A stretch of DNA of 64,000 nucleotides from CAZKWG01 sp964615375 (GTDB lineage: Bacteria > Myxococcota_A > UBA796 > CAZKWG01). Position 1 is the stretch's first letter; each line of letters starts with the position of its first letter. The translations under genes and the position numbers were made by a program. The notes under the pieces were generated by a model. The model was not told the origin of the DNA. It was given only the letters and a program-made list of their open reading frames with translations, and did not search any database. This document shows, piece after piece, positions 45,001 to 57,407 of the stretch. The stretch covers positions 81,045 to 145,044 of the forward strand of contig CAZTOW010000022.1 in NCBI GenBank assembly GCA_964615375.1, written 5' to 3'.

Positions 45001-46387
45001 ACTGATCGTCGGCGCGGAGGTCCTGGGCGAGGGCCAGCAGGACCTCCCCCTGAAGCTCGGCGTCGGGCGAGAGGCTGTAGGCCTGGGTGAGGGCCTGCTC
45101 GGCGCCCTGGTCGTCGTCGTCGGCCGCGCGCCGCCGGGCCTCGCTCAGCCAGGCGCGGGCGAGGGCGGCGCTCTCCCGGTTCTCGGGGAGCTGGGCGAAG
45201 GACTGGAAGAGGTCGCGGGCCTCCTGCAGCTTCCCCTCCCCGCGCAGGGCGTCGACGCGGCGCTCCATGCTCAGGCGCCGGGCCTCGGCGCGCGTGGTCC
45301 GGGCCTGCTCCTCGCGCTCCTCCCACCAGGCGGAGCCGGCGCGCTGGACGCCGAAGGCGAGGCCCAGCACCAGGAGGCCCTGGGCGGGGAGTCGGAGCCG
45401 CTCGGTGGTCATCCTCCCGCGTCGGGAGAGGCTGTCCCAGGAGCTCATCACCTGCTCGCCGCGCAGGTAGCGCTCCAGGGTCCCGGCCAGGGCGCTCAGG
45501 TCGGGGAAGCGGTCCTCGGGTCGGGTGGCCATGGCCCGGCCGCAGATCCAGGCGAGCTGGCTTGGGACCTCCGGGGGGAGGGGGTTCAGCTTGCCGGCGA
45601 GGATGGCGGCGAGGATCTCGTGTGGGGAGCCACCGCGGACGGGGGGCTTTCCGGTGAGCATCTCGTAGAGGACGACGCCGAGTGCGTACTGGTCGGAGCG
45701 TGGCCCTGCGGCGACGGCGCCGCGTCGGATGAGCTCTGGCGCCATGTAGCTGGGTGTGCCGAGGATCTGGCTGTCGCGGGTGAGCTCGTGCTCCTCGTTT
45801 CCGAGGGCTCGTGCGAGGCCGAAGTCGGTGAGCACGGGCCGGTCGTGCTCGAGGAGGACGTTGGCGGGCTTGATGTCTCGGTGGATGACGTCGCGGCTGT
45901 GGGCGTGCTCGAGGGCTCGGGCGAGCTCGAGGGTGAGGCGCGCGGCCTCCTTGGGGTCCAGGGGCCCGTCCTGCCGGAGTCGCTGGGAGAGGGAGCGTCC
46001 GGGGATGAGCCGCATGGTGAGGTAGACGTTGTCGTCCTCCTCGAAGCAGTCGTAGAGCTCGACGATGCCCGGGTGATGGAGCCGGGAGGCGGTTCGGGCC
46101 TCTCGGATCAGCCTCAGCCGGGCGCTCTCGTCGGCCATTCGGTTGGCGCGGAGGGTCTTGAGCGCGACGGGGCGCTGGAGCTGGGTGTCCCAGGCGCGCC
46201 AGACGACGCCCATGCCGCCGCGGCCGAGCTCCTCGAGCAGCCTGTAGCGTCCGACGCGCGGGCCCTCGAATTCTTCGACGGAATCGGCGACCCGCTCGTC
46301 CAGGGTCGAGGCCTGCGGCGTCGAAGGCTCGACCCGGCGCTCCAGCTCCAGGACCTGCGTCTCGTTCGGCGGCTGCCGGTCGGCCAT
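42005..46387 (-). CDS. Receptor Ser/Thr protein kinase with FG-GAP sensor (array gene 2)
   Basis: 1460 residues from ATG 46387 (MADRQPPNET). The kinase domain is identical to that of array gene 3 through codon 282: Lys77, HRD 169-171, DFG 188-190. It then differs (GRAMATRPEDRF). The membrane segment is about 333-350. The outer part (coiled coil, helical repeats, blades such as DGDGDGAPDLALHS, DLDQDGEVELIVAD, DLDGDGQDELALSVGG, DLDRDGDDELIVRD, and a beta-sandwich-like region with Cys in AGCRDV and KESCVV) resembles array gene 1 more than gene 3. Examples are HDRALRAEAA and the AQLRAAE segment. It lies 33 bp after gene 1 and 34 bp before gene 3, so these genes form a transcription unit. Confidence 0.9.
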   Translation of the reverse strand: MADRQPPNETQVLELERRVEPSTPQASTLDERVADSVEEFEGPRVGRYRLLEELGRGGMGVVWRAWDTQLQRPVALKTLRANRMADESARLRLIREARTASRLHHPGIVELYDCFEEDDNVYLTMRLIPGRSLSQRLRQDGPLDPKEAARLTLELARALEHAHSRDVIHRDIKPANVLLEHDRPVLTDFGLARALGNEEHELTRDSQILGTPSYMAPELIRRGAVAAGPRSDQYALGVVLYEMLTGKPPVRGGSPHEILAAILAGKLNPLPPEVPSQLAWICGRAMATRPEDRFPDLSALAGTLERYLRGEQVMSSWDSLSRRGRMTTERLRLPAQGLLVLGLAFGVQRAGSAWWEEREEQARTTRAEARRLSMERRVDALRGEGKLQEARDLFQSFAQLPENRESAALARAWLSEARRRAADDDDQGAEQALTQAYSLSPDAELQGEVLLALAQDLRADDQWDRLRSVLAMLDQRAGIPEVELRLLRRDLAVTEGRLPEAQALNDDPTLTPLLRALGQVQPLGLRAGSAFPLDGDGDGAPDLALHSFRDQALTLLRAGPLPPGASAPEALKTFKSDGGVEGPAIPIPVTDARAHDAILVRDGQRCARARVLGGELVREPPWPCENLMSALEVDLDQDGEVELIVADNRRLLVAPTDALDTLRPLASAINAANSEIHGVLARDLDGAPPLELVLASSVWGAYDLRVTQLQGERWATLDRAQLGTLHGLRIARLGGEDLFAVVQTADPMTPLDRRIFGPELPHAAPRGVYLYAWEGGRLAQRDLLPMPEPPARPHSQDTSLEMAWAFDLYAGDLDGDGQDELALSVGGLWTWIYSRQSAGGWTALALDERRPLAFFDLDRDGDDELIVRDNETGLAFALGMGTGALPALTRAPTSPQAPPEALDPDQQAAWSRAEDLVAIGHITAAYERFLTLGELSASPEQRGLAQLRAAEVIAPSRPEEALRLYEEAAAEPSVAPRALEEAFWMHDRALRAEAAIQLGDLRRALPDPPPELVARLETWRRKAATPTLRQDLTQALDPAWRFSRPYTARATPQGLRLRFSDEGSLARLPLRWLGGPAAIEIVVSTYRQDWSGWLDVGLDTDGLEVPERHLTIASTGGGNINTHAAGCRDVPRAQHVGVRPEGAPARVRWTYDPEDRKESCVVLDEAGAEIGRAVYDSIRGDPPTDPWLVLRSHNEGAVSDLLISELRLTGFALREAPEEPELRVNGLLTLGRAQEALELAGASPSLPRALALDALGRLDERDATLRAALALDPTLGGALDELLLVTEAHYAGPIRAALGDRWFDTFLGAFDLLTFTHGDEAPAQRALASMLLGLERAPPSETVAVLLTRRAQTWRLLGQLDRSLSDARLAVRIARGLRDPQTPGPLSRALQQEAMAQLAAGDPDAAMATLEQVLREAPAPEVVADVLSHREELAPLHTHPGWALVARARMRRGAGGATSP
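45541..46307. repeat. 767-bp exact repeat, copy B (kinase domain of array gene 2)
   Basis: Partner of 41109-41875 in the same orientation; both lie at the equivalent place of paralogous genes. The junctions fall just before TLDERVADS-coding DNA and just after the AWIC codons. Beyond these points identity drops at once to the level expected of diverged paralogues. Confidence 0.95.
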
Positions 46388-46420
46388 CCACGCGCCCTCG
46401 TCCCCAAAAATAGCACCTGC

Positions 46421-50791
<4,371 letters not shown>

Positions 50792-50901
50792 GCCAGCGCC
50801 CTCGGTCGCGCCCGACAGCCTATCACGCGCGCGTCCGGGCGAGCCCTCCCTCCCCGGCGGCGCCGCGATAAGTGCTGGGGCGCGAGCGAGGAGGAGGACC
50901 G

Positions 50902-52644
50902 ATGGGGCAGGATCTGAGCGCGGCGCTCATCGAGGTGGCGCGGGCCTGGCGGGCGGCGGACCCCGATCCGGAGACGGCGGCGATGACCGACGCGCTGCTG
51001 GAGCGGGGCGACATGGTGGCGTTGCAGGCGGCCTTCGGCGCGCGGCTGGAGTTCGGGACCGCCGGGCTGCGCGGGCGCCTGGGCCCGGGGCCCGGGAACA
51101 TGAACCGGGCGCTGGTGCGCATCGTGAGCGCCGGGCTCGGCCAGTACCTGCTGGACACCGTGCCGGACGCGGTCTCCCGCGGGGTGGTCATCGGGCGGGA
51201 CGGGCGCCGCGGCAGCCCGGAGTTCGCCGAGGACGCCGCGCGCGTGCTGGCGGGTCTGGGCATCCCGGTCTACCTGCACGAGGGCGTGGTCGCCACCCCG
51301 GTCCTGGCGCACAGCGTGGTCTTCGTGGGGGCCGCCGCGGGCGTGATGGTCACGGCCAGCCACAACCCGCCGGAGGACAACGGCTACAAGGTGTACTGGG
51401 GAAATGGCGCGCAGATCATTCCCCCACACGATACAGGTATCTCGCGTACCATTGACCGGGTCGGCTCGGCCGCGGACGTGCGCGCGCCGGAGCTCGACGG
51501 GCTCCGCGCCCAGGGCCTCGTCCACCCGGTCCCCGCCGCCGCCTGGGAGGATTACCAGGCCCGGGTGCTCGCCTGCCGGGTTCACCCGGGGCTGCCCTCG
51601 GTGCGCGCGGTCTACACCGCCATGCACGGGGTGGGCTGGGCGCCGCTGCAGCGCCTGATCGCCGCCAGCGGTCACGCGCCGCTGATCCCGGTCGCCGCCC
51701 AGGTGGAGCCGGACGGGGCCTTCCCCACGGTGGCCTTCCCGAACCCGGAGGAGCCGGGGGCGCTGGACCTGGCGATGGCGACGGCGCGGAGCGAGGGGGC
51801 GGAGCTCATCATCGCCAACGACCCGGACGCTGACCGTCTGGCGGTGGCCGTGCCCGACGGGGCGGGCGGGTGGAAGGCGCTCACCGGCAACCAGATCGGG
51901 CTCCTGCTGGCCGACGATCTGCTGACCCACGGTCGGCGGGACCGGCCGCGGCTGGTGGCGACCACGCTGGTCTCCAGCCCGCTGCTGGCGCGCATGGCCG
52001 AGGTCCACGGCGCGGCCTACGCCGAGACGCTCACCGGCTTCAAGTGGATCGCCAACAAGGCCATCGCCTGGGACGGCGACTTCGTGATGGGCTTCGAGGA
52101 GGCCCTCGGCTACACCGTCGGCGCCACGGTGCGCGACAAGGACGGGCTGAGCGCGGCGCTGGTGATGCTGGACCTCGCCGCCTGGTGCCGGCAGCAGGGG
52201 CGCTCGATGCTCGAGCACCTGGAGGGCGTGTACCGGCGTTACGGCTACGTGGGCAGCGCCCAGCGCTCGCTCACGCTGCCCGGCCTCGACGGGAGCGCGC
52301 AGATCCGGGCCATGATGGGGCGTCTGAGGACCGCGCCGCCGCTGGTGCTGGGCGGGGTCGAGGTGGTGCGCCTGCGGGACGTCTCGCTGGGGCGCGCCAC
52401 CACCCTGCGCACGGGCGAGGTCACGGCCCTGGACCTCCCGCCCAGCGACGTGCTGGCCTTCGACCTCGCCGACGGCGGGCGCGTGCTGGCCCGACCCTCG
52501 GGCACGGAGCCGAAGATCAAGTTCTATGTGGACATCTCGCTGCGCATGGGCGAGGCCGAGGGGCTGGCCGAGGTCGAGGCGCGGGCGCTGACCCGGGCGC
52601 GGGCCCTGGCCGACGAGATCGTCGCGCTGGCGAAGGGAGGCTGA
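50902..52644 (+). CDS. Phosphohexomutase (phosphoglucomutase/phosphomannomutase, PGM2-like)
   Basis: A 580-residue alpha-D-phosphohexomutase. FGTAGLRG lies near 51-58, the phospho-serine loop is TASHNPP with Ser153, the metal loop is DPDADR (307-312), the sugar-binding loop is GFEEALGYTVG, and the phosphate-binding loop near the end is RPSGTEPKIKFY. The length and the FGTAGLRG opening favour the PGM2-like branch that interconverts hexose or pentose 1- and 6-phosphates. The exact sugar is not decided by sequence alone. The ATG at 50902 follows GGAGGA. It is divergent from the kinase array and only one base from the next gene. Confidence 0.95.
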   Translation: MGQDLSAALIEVARAWRAADPDPETAAMTDALLERGDMVALQAAFGARLEFGTAGLRGRLGPGPGNMNRALVRIVSAGLGQYLLDTVPDAVSRGVVIGRDGRRGSPEFAEDAARVLAGLGIPVYLHEGVVATPVLAHSVVFVGAAAGVMVTASHNPPEDNGYKVYWGNGAQIIPPHDTGISRTIDRVGSAADVRAPELDGLRAQGLVHPVPAAAWEDYQARVLACRVHPGLPSVRAVYTAMHGVGWAPLQRLIAASGHAPLIPVAAQVEPDGAFPTVAFPNPEEPGALDLAMATARSEGAELIIANDPDADRLAVAVPDGAGGWKALTGNQIGLLLADDLLTHGRRDRPRLVATTLVSSPLLARMAEVHGAAYAETLTGFKWIANKAIAWDGDFVMGFEEALGYTVGATVRDKDGLSAALVMLDLAAWCRQQGRSMLEHLEGVYRRYGYVGSAQRSLTLPGLDGSAQIRAMMGRLRTAPPLVLGGVEVVRLRDVSLGRATTLRTGEVTALDLPPSDVLAFDLADGGRVLARPSGTEPKIKFYVDISLRMGEAEGLAEVEARALTRARALADEIVALAKGG

Positions 52645-52645
52645 G

Positions 52646-53617
52646 GTGGGCCGGGCTGTCCTCGATCCGAGCCTGCGCGCGACCATCCTCCGGCGCTGGC
52701 CGCTGCTCTACGCGGAGGGGGCGGACCCCGCCCTGGACCGGCCGGACCACGCGCGCAGCGGCTCAGCCCTGGTGCGGGTGGGCGACCGGCTCGTGATCAT
52801 CCAGGATGACGCGAACTTCCTGGGCCTCTACGATCCGGGCGCGGGCAGGCTCACGGCGCTCACGCTCCCCGAGGGGCCGGGCGGGAAGCGGCAGTTCGAC
52901 AAGGGCCGCGGCAACAAGATGGACAAGCTCGACCTGGAGGCGGCGGTGCCGATCCCGGACGGCCTGCTGGCCTTCGGCTCGGGCAGCGCGCCGGGGCGGG
53001 ACCGGATCCTGGCCGTGCGGGGCCTGAGCGGGAGCGCTCCCGAGATCACGCTGCTGGACGCGGGGCCGCTCTACCGGGCGCTGGAGGCGGAGGCGCGCTT
53101 CGCCGGCAGCGAGCTCAACGTGGAGGGCGCCGTCTGGGACGGTCCCTGGCTGAGGCTGTTCAACCGCGGGAACGGCGCGCCGCGGGAGGGGCGGCTCCCG
53201 GTGAACGCGAGCGTCCGGCTGGAGGCGGAGGCGCTGCTCCGCTGGCTCGAGGACACGCGGCAGGCGCCGCCGCCGCTCCAGGACGTCGAGGGCTGGGATC
53301 TGGGGCGCGTGGGCGGCGTGGCGCTGACCTTTACCGACGCGGCGCCGGGGCGGGCCGGGATCCTCTACCTGGCCGCCGCCGAGGACTCACCGGACGCCGT
53401 GGAGGACGGGCCGGTGCTGGGCGTGGCGCTGGGCCGGATCTCGGGCGGGGAGGCGCGTTATGCGCTGCTCACCGAGGCCGACGGGCGGCCGGTCACCGAC
53501 AAGGCCGAGGGGCTCTGGCAGGACCCGGAGACCCCCGACCGGGCCTGGGTGGTCTTCGACCTGGACGACCCGGAGCGCCCCACGGAGATGGCGGAGCTCC
53601 GGCTGGAGGGCTTCTGA
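52646..53617 (+). CDS. DUF6929-like beta-propeller protein
   Basis: A 323-residue protein with a GTG start at 52646, one base after the mutase stop, with AGGGAGG seven bases upstream. It has repeated beta-strand units (VIIQDDANFLGLYDP, GLLAFGSGSAPGRDRILAV, WLRLFNRGNG) and the stretch FDKGRGNKMDKLDLEA that I associate with the DUF6929 family. No signal peptide and no catalytic set are recognised. Tight coupling to the mutase suggests co-expression, possibly in carbohydrate metabolism (inference). Confidence 0.65.
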   Translation: MGRAVLDPSLRATILRRWPLLYAEGADPALDRPDHARSGSALVRVGDRLVIIQDDANFLGLYDPGAGRLTALTLPEGPGGKRQFDKGRGNKMDKLDLEAAVPIPDGLLAFGSGSAPGRDRILAVRGLSGSAPEITLLDAGPLYRALEAEARFAGSELNVEGAVWDGPWLRLFNRGNGAPREGRLPVNASVRLEAEALLRWLEDTRQAPPPLQDVEGWDLGRVGGVALTFTDAAPGRAGILYLAAAEDSPDAVEDGPVLGVALGRISGGEARYALLTEADGRPVTDKAEGLWQDPETPDRAWVVFDLDDPERPTEMAELRLEGF

Positions 53618-53630
53618 AGAGGGGGCTTTC

Positions 53631-54974
53631 TCAGGCCTTCTTCTTCCGCGCCGCCTTCTCGGTGAGGTAGGCCGACGATCGGCTGTTCAGCCCGGTCACG
53701 TACTGGTTGTACAGGTCCGTGCCCGGCTTGGAGCCGTTGTACTTCTGGGCGATGGTGCCCGCGGTCATGTCCTTGCTGGTCATGTCCACGCCCTTCATGT
53801 TCATGAAGGCCAGCTGCATCTGCACGTCCTCGGTGCTGGGCGTGAGCCGGTCGGCGCTGCGCTTCATCTCGTCGAGGGTGAAGGTGTGGGAGGTCCCGTC
53901 GGCGCCGTTGGCCTTCAAGAGGCCCTGCTGGGCGTAGGCGCCCATGATCTGCGCCGTGCCGTAGCTGGTCGCCATGTCCGCGATCAGGTCGTAGTTGGTG
54001 CCGAGCTGGCCCTCCATGTCCTTCGTCACGTCGAAGCTGCCGATGCCCGCGCTCATCTTGAAGCCCTTCTCCGGGTCCTTGCGCGCGGCCAGGTTCTTCT
54101 CGTAGCTGGCCCGGAGCGCCTTGTACTGGGCGGGCTCGAAGCGCTGCTGGCCCTCCTTGTAGATCTCGGCGAAGCGCTCCTTGGACATGCCGGCGAGATC
54201 GCCCATCTTCCCGGCCATGCCGATCTGTTTGGCCCCGCCCAGGCTCTTGAGCGCCGTCAGCCGCGCCGTCTCGGGCTTGGACAGCGGGCCCTCCTTCTGC
54301 TTCGCCATCAGCTTCGTCATCTCGTCGTACTGGTTGGCCCGCAGGTTGATGCCCGCCTCCGTGATCTGCTCCACCGCGGCCTTCTTCACCGCCGGGTCCT
54401 TGCTCTCGAGCGCCGCGAGATCGAGCGAGCCCGACTTGACCTGATCGAAGAGGTGCCGCTGCTCCTCGGTGAGCCCCGCCGAGAACTTCTCCAGCTTCGC
54501 CGGGTCCGCCTGGAGCGCCGTCAGATCCACGCCCTTGAGCTTCGTGCTGAGCCCCTTCGCCTGGCCCACGAAGGAGTCGCTCAGGTTCTTGCGTCGCAGG
54601 TTCCGGCTGCCCTCGTTGCCCATGATCCCGGCGAGCTGCGCCTCCATGTGGCCGCTGACCTTGTTGGCGTCCAGCAGCCCGCGGGAGTCCTCCATCAGCG
54701 TGACGAGGTGCTTCGTCTTGTCCGCCTGGTTCATGTCCACATAGGGCGTCTGGCTGGCGGTGGAGCCCGCCGCGCTCAGGGCCGCGCCCGCCACCCCGCC
54801 CAGCGCGCCGAGCATCCCGGCGCCGGGGACCATCGACATCATCCCCAGCATCGCCGAGTTGCCCAGCAGCCCGGCCGCCGAGCTCAGCGGATTGGCGAGC
54901 GATGGGCTGATCTGTGCGTCCTGGACGCGATCGTTGCTGCTGACGTCCTGCTCAGGCTGACGGGTACGTGCCAT
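53631..54974 (-). CDS. Muramidase-like protein with Gly-rich hydrophobic N-terminal segment
   Basis: A 447-residue protein from ATG 54974 (GGAGAAG upstream). The N-terminal about 35 residues are polar and free of a normal signal peptide. A Gly/Ala/Met-rich hydrophobic stretch (about 38-72, GMLGALGGVAGAALSAAG) and a long helical middle part with many Lys and Gln follow. The last about 130 residues resemble peptidoglycan muramidase/lysozyme-like domains: ATSYGTAQIMGAYA, a helix with QMQLAFMNMKG, and IAQKYNGSKPGTDLYNQYV. The catalytic Glu is not assigned with confidence. It might be a cell-wall hydrolase exported by a special route or an effector; no immunity-like gene is adjacent. Confidence 0.55.
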   Translation of the reverse strand: MARTRQPEQDVSSNDRVQDAQISPSLANPLSSAAGLLGNSAMLGMMSMVPGAGMLGALGGVAGAALSAAGSTASQTPYVDMNQADKTKHLVTLMEDSRGLLDANKVSGHMEAQLAGIMGNEGSRNLRRKNLSDSFVGQAKGLSTKLKGVDLTALQADPAKLEKFSAGLTEEQRHLFDQVKSGSLDLAALESKDPAVKKAAVEQITEAGINLRANQYDEMTKLMAKQKEGPLSKPETARLTALKSLGGAKQIGMAGKMGDLAGMSKERFAEIYKEGQQRFEPAQYKALRASYEKNLAARKDPEKGFKMSAGIGSFDVTKDMEGQLGTNYDLIADMATSYGTAQIMGAYAQQGLLKANGADGTSHTFTLDEMKRSADRLTPSTEDVQMQLAFMNMKGVDMTSKDMTAGTIAQKYNGSKPGTDLYNQYVTGLNSRSSAYLTEKAARKKKA

Positions 54975-55020
54975 GGTCGTGCTTCTCCGAGATTCACCCT
55001 ACAGGATCTCAGAGCCCGAC

Positions 55021-57351
55021 TCAACACCCGTCGTTGGTTGTGCCGGGCGTTCCTTTGTCTCCGCCCGAGCTGATCGCCGTGGACTGTGCGCACCAGCTCG
55101 CCTTGCTGTCGTTGGACACGTCGTCGTAGAGGTCCGGGTCCAGCCCGGTGGCCTTCCCGGCGTTCACCCAGCTCTCCTTGTACTGCACCTCGTCCACCGT
55201 CAGCGCCGGGTTCACGATCAGCACCTCGTCGTCGGTGTTGCCCAGCAGCATGCAGTCCGTCCCGCTGCAGGTCCCGTAGCTCGGCCGCCGCACCTCCAGA
55301 TCACAGGTCACCCCGCCGTTCTGCGTGGGGTCGTCCTCCACGCAGACCACCAGGTGCTCGCCCGCGCCGATGCTCAGCCCGTCCAGCGCGGCGATGTCGT
55401 AGTCCAGATCCTCGATGGTGTGGTCGTCCAGAGCGATGTCGATGTCCGTGGTGTTGTAGATCTCCAGCCACTCTCCGCGCTGATCGGAGACCACGTCCGG
55501 GTCGGGCATGATCTCGGTCACGATCAGATCCCCCGCGTCCGGCCAGATGCGCACGCTCACCGTCTCGCTGGTGGCGCTCTCGTCGCCGTCGTCCACCACC
55601 ACGTAGAGCTCCCACGTCTCCTCCAGCGTGGTGGCGGAGGCGGGCACCGTGGCGGTGGTGTAGCGGGTGGAGACCACCCCGTCCTTGGACCAGACGTAGG
55701 TGGTGCTGAGCGGGTCGTCGTCGGCGTCCGAGGCGGCCACGCTCACGACCACCGTGAGATCGTCGCCGGTCACCGGGTACTCCGGGTCGATGGCGATGAC
55801 CGGCGGCTCCGGCGGCGAGTTGAGCACGGTCACCGCGTCCGAGCGAACCGGGTCTCCCGCCGCCTCGCCGTCCCAGGGGGTCGCCACGCAGACCACCTCC
55901 TGGTTCTTCTCGAAGGCGCCGGACAGCGTGCTCTCCGTCGCCCCGGAGACCGCGCGCCCGTCCACCTCCCAGGCGTAGGTGTAGCCCTCCTCGTCCCCGT
56001 CCGCGTCCGACCAGCCCGAGGGCGCGCAGGTGAGCGTGTCCAGGGTGGTGGGCGCGTCGGGGCTGAGCGCCACCGCGTCCACGCTCGGCGGCGTGTTGAG
56101 CACCAGCACCTCGGCGGTGGCGGGGGCGCCCTCGTCCTCGCCGTCGGTGGCGGTGACCTCCACCTTCCAGACCTCGCCCTTGGACGTGCGGGCGGCGTCC
56201 ACGCTGGCGCTGGTGTAGCCGCTCATCAGCGCGTCGTCGCGGTACCACTGGTAGTTGTAGCTGACCGCGTCCCCGTCCTCGTCGGTGGCGTCGGTCAGGA
56301 TCTCCACGCGCAGCGCGTCCGTGGTCGTGGGCTCCGCGGGCGTGACGGCGATCTCAGGCGAGCCGGGCGGCGTGTTCTCCTCGTAGACCTCGAAGTCGAT
56401 GCTGGCGAAGCTCTGGAGCCCGCCCGCGTCCTCCACCGTGAGCGTGATCGTGTGGACGCCGACGCTGAGCGTGTCCACGCTGCAGCTCGTCCCGCCCCCG
56501 CTGTCCGGCCCGCCCGCGCAGAGCTCGCCGTCCCGGTCGGAGGACCAGGAGACCCGCAGCGCGTCCTCGGCGTCCTCAGCGTCGGAGACCTGGCCCTCGA
56601 GGGTCACCAGCCTGCCCACGCGCTCGCCCGAGCCGTTTGGTGTGAGGATCTCCGCCTCCGGGGCCGTGTTGACGTGGTTCACCGTCAGGTGGACCGTCGC
56701 CTCCTCGGCGAATCCGTCCGTGTCCGTGACCCGCAGGGTCAGCGTGTGCTCGCCCTCGGCCAGCGCGTCGGTGGAGTACGTCGTCTCGCCCGCGCTGCTG
56801 AGCGTCCCGCTGTCCAGAAGGCCCAGCGTGTCGCTCTCCCACTCGTAGAGCAGCTCCGCGGCCTCGGTGCGCGCGTCGCTGGCCTGCCCGGTGAGCGTGA
56901 TCAGCGCGCCCGCGTCGAACTCGGCCCCGTCCTCGGGCGAGGTGATCGCCACCTCCGGCGGCCCGTTGGCCGGCAGGATCTCCAGGCTCACCTCGTCGGT
57001 GTCGTTGAGCCCGTCGTCGTCGGACACGGAGAGCGTGATCGTGTGCGTCCCCAGCGAGAGCGCCGACGCGGGGAGCTCGAACATGCTCGTCCCTGCCGTG
57101 TCCGCCGGCAGGTCGCTCAGCGCCCCGTCCTGGTTGCTCAGCCACAGCACCGTGAGCGTCTCGGGCGTCTGCTCCTCGTCGCCCACCTGCCCGTAGAAGG
57201 TCACGGTCTCCTCGCCCTGCACGAAGCCGTCCCCGTCGGTCGGGCTGAGCAGCGAGGCCGTGGGCGCCGTCGCCACCACCTTGAGCGAGGTGTCCGAGCA
57301 GGCCGCGAGCGCCAGGGCTGACGCCAGGGCGAGAGAGAGAGGAGCGCGCAT
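55021..57351 (-). CDS. Large surface lipoprotein with Ig/PKD-like repeats and lamin-tail domain
   Basis: A 776-residue lipoprotein with signal ending LALAAC. At least six Ig/PKD-like modules of about 90-100 residues follow, marked by recurring phrases such as SLGTHTITLSVSDDDGLNDTD, ALAEGEHTLTLRVTDTDG, and paired N(T/S)PP boundaries. The C-terminal about 180 residues form a lamin-tail-like domain (GDLIVTEIMPDPDVVSDQRGEWLEIYNTT) with several Cys. Such proteins are typical long adhesive or structural surface proteins. The ATG at 57351 has GGAGG four bases upstream, and that site lies inside a perfect 9-bp hairpin. Confidence 0.85.
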   Translation of the reverse strand: MRAPLSLALASALALAACSDTSLKVVATAPTASLLSPTDGDGFVQGEETVTFYGQVGDEEQTPETLTVLWLSNQDGALSDLPADTAGTSMFELPASALSLGTHTITLSVSDDDGLNDTDEVSLEILPANGPPEVAITSPEDGAEFDAGALITLTGQASDARTEAAELLYEWESDTLGLLDSGTLSSAGETTYSTDALAEGEHTLTLRVTDTDGFAEEATVHLTVNHVNTAPEAEILTPNGSGERVGRLVTLEGQVSDAEDAEDALRVSWSSDRDGELCAGGPDSGGGTSCSVDTLSVGVHTITLTVEDAGGLQSFASIDFEVYEENTPPGSPEIAVTPAEPTTTDALRVEILTDATDEDGDAVSYNYQWYRDDALMSGYTSASVDAARTSKGEVWKVEVTATDGEDEGAPATAEVLVLNTPPSVDAVALSPDAPTTLDTLTCAPSGWSDADGDEEGYTYAWEVDGRAVSGATESTLSGAFEKNQEVVCVATPWDGEAAGDPVRSDAVTVLNSPPEPPVIAIDPEYPVTGDDLTVVVSVAASDADDDPLSTTYVWSKDGVVSTRYTTATVPASATTLEETWELYVVVDDGDESATSETVSVRIWPDAGDLIVTEIMPDPDVVSDQRGEWLEIYNTTDIDIALDDHTIEDLDYDIAALDGLSIGAGEHLVVCVEDDPTQNGGVTCDLEVRRPSYGTCSGTDCMLLGNTDDEVLIVNPALTVDEVQYKESWVNAGKATGLDPDLYDDVSNDSKASWCAQSTAISSGGDKGTPGTTNDGC

Positions 57352-57354
57352 CTT

Positions 57355-57400
57355 GCCTCCGCCGCTACCCCAGGCCTTAACGCGCCTTCATGGCGGAGGC
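57355..57400 (-). promoter_or_regulatory. Hairpin sequestering the Shine-Dalgarno of the Ig-repeat lipoprotein
   Basis: On the minus strand GCCTCCGCC (57400-57392) pairs perfectly with GGCGGAGGC (57363-57355) around a 28-base loop. The second arm contains the GGAGG of the gene starting at 57351. No U-run follows, so it is not a standard terminator. If the leader folds this way translation would be blocked until the stem opens. Regulation by this hairpin is an inference. Confidence 0.5.
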
Positions 57401-57407
57401 GTGACGA

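Noticed and set aside
57355..57400. Intrinsic terminator
   Set aside because: There is no U-run after the stem in either direction, and one arm contains the Shine-Dalgarno of the next gene.
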